Positions 6,293 through 6,951 of a stretch of 6,951 nt of DNA are shown here, piece after piece. The position numbers and the translations under genes are program-made. This stretch comes from JAUVZF01 sp035529015. GTDB lineage: Bacteria; Planctomycetota; Phycisphaerae; FEN-1346. The DNA lies in the NCBI GenBank assembly GCA_035529015.1, contig DATKXP010000136.1:1-6951 (forward strand), in the 5' to 3' direction. Positions within the stretch are counted from its first letter, which is position 1, and the number at the start of each line of letters is the position of its first letter. The notes below the pieces were generated by a model. The model was not told the DNA's origin. It worked only from the letters and a program-made list of their open reading frames with translations, and ran no database searches.

Positions 6293-6951
6293 ATGGTGGA
6301 TCCTCTGCAACTCGACGTGCTGACGGCCGACCGTCTTGCCACGTGCATCGACCACGAGGTCCTCGCTCCGGATCACACGGTGACCGACGTCGCGCAGGCC
6401 TGCGCCGACGCGGTGGCGTACGGCTTTGCCGCCGTCACCGTCCCGCCGTACGACATCGCGCGGGCGGCGCAGCGGCTGGGGGGGACGGGCGTGGCGGCCG
6501 GCGGGATTATCGGTCTGCCCCACGGCCATTCGGGCCTGAAGGCCAAGCGGACCGAAGCCGAGACGTGCGTCCGGGCCGGGGCCGACGAGGTCGAGATGGT
6601 CATCAACCTGGCCGCCATGAAGAGCGGCCAGTTCGGCGACGTCCGCGATGAGATCGCCGCCGTCCGCACCGTGGCCGACGGGCTCGCGCTCAAGGTCATC
6701 CTGGAGTGCTGCTGGCTCACGGACGACGAGACGGTGCGGGCATGCTGGCTGGCGATGGAGTGCGGGGCCGACTTCGTCGAGACGGCCACGGACTTCGGAG
6801 CCCGCGGCGCGACCGTCCACGACGTGGCCCTGGTTTGGCGGACCGTCGGCGACGGCGCCGGTGTCAAGGCCGCCGGCCGGATCCGCACCCTCGGGCAGGT
6901 TCGCGAGATGCTCGAGGCCGGGGCCGTGCGGATCGGCACCGGCGACGGCGT
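6293..6951 (+). CDS. deoC: DeoC-family deoxyribose-phosphate aldolase-like protein, Schiff-base lysine replaced by Glu (3' end outside window)
   Basis: The frame gives 219 full codons before the right edge. The order of motifs is that of DeoC, a TIM-barrel aldolase that splits 2-deoxyribose 5-phosphate into acetaldehyde and glyceraldehyde 3-phosphate: LATCIDHEVLAPD (15-27), GLPHGHS (74-80), GADEVEMVINLAAMKSG (96-112), KVILECCWLTDDE (134-146), GADFVETATDFGARGATVHD (158-177) and GVKAAGRIRT (190-199). In E. coli DeoC the Schiff base forms on K167 and D102 and K201 assist. Here the K167 position is E163 (codon GAG), the D102 position is E101, and only K192 (K201) is kept; the usual TST is TAT and GGIRT is GRIRT. 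Aldolase activity by the normal route is therefore doubtful. The ATG at 6293 is provisional: GGAAGGG abuts it directly, so GTG at 6296 or at 6317 is also possible. It follows purM on the same strand. Confidence 0.8.
   Translation, partial: MVDPLQLDVLTADRLATCIDHEVLAPDHTVTDVAQACADAVAYGFAAVTVPPYDIARAAQRLGGTGVAAGGIIGLPHGHSGLKAKRTEAETCVRAGADEVEMVINLAAMKSGQFGDVRDEIAAVRTVADGLALKVILECCWLTDDETVRACWLAMECGADFVETATDFGARGATVHDVALVWRTVGDGAGVKAAGRIRTLGQVREMLEAGAVRIGTGDG

Noticed and set aside
6194..6820. A 208-codon minus-strand frame opposite the deoC-like gene
   Set aside because: The opposite strand shows clear DeoC-family motifs; this frame shows none and would begin inside that gene and end in the hairpin cluster.

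Overview
The window is GC-rich bacterial DNA with G/C-biased third codon positions, which opens long spurious reading frames on the non-coding strands. The intergenic repeats, the GH78-like plus xylose-isomerase-like gene pair and the style of the PurM sequence suggest a planctomycete or a related PVC-group bacterium, probably from a metagenome. This is an inference from gene style; no rRNA or other phylogenetic marker lies here.

Layout from left to right. (1) Bases 2-421, plus strand: the C-terminal end of a CstA-family membrane transporter, cut by the window edge. (2) Bases 422-859: a gene-free stretch with two tandem 59-bp repeats, a truncated third copy, an inverted relative, a degenerate fourth copy, a strong GC hairpin that may terminate transcription from both sides, and a small AT-rich palindrome. 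(3) Bases 860-4867, minus strand: a 970-aa alpha-L-rhamnosidase-like (GH78-like) glycoside hydrolase followed 132 bp downstream by a 320-aa sugar phosphate isomerase/epimerase-like TIM-barrel protein. They are probably one carbohydrate-use unit. (4) Bases 4868-5071: a divergent intergenic region. (5) Bases 5072-6136, plus strand: a complete, canonical purM (AIR synthetase). (6) Bases 6137-6292: a spacer with three overlapping perfect hairpins. (7) Bases 6293-6951, plus strand: a DeoC-family aldolase-like gene, cut by the right edge, in which the Schiff-base lysine is replaced by glutamate.

Functionally the window joins uptake of small carbon compounds (CstA), intracellular trimming and conversion of sugars (GH78-like enzyme and TIM-barrel isomerase), and purine/pentose-phosphate metabolism (PurM and the DeoC-like protein). 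No mobile element, CRISPR array, tRNA, rRNA or defence gene was seen. The points most worth a second look are the DeoC-like protein without its Schiff-base lysine, the three mutually exclusive hairpins before it, the GNRA-capped hairpin repeat family at 434-706, and the altered general-acid motif of the GH78-like enzyme.
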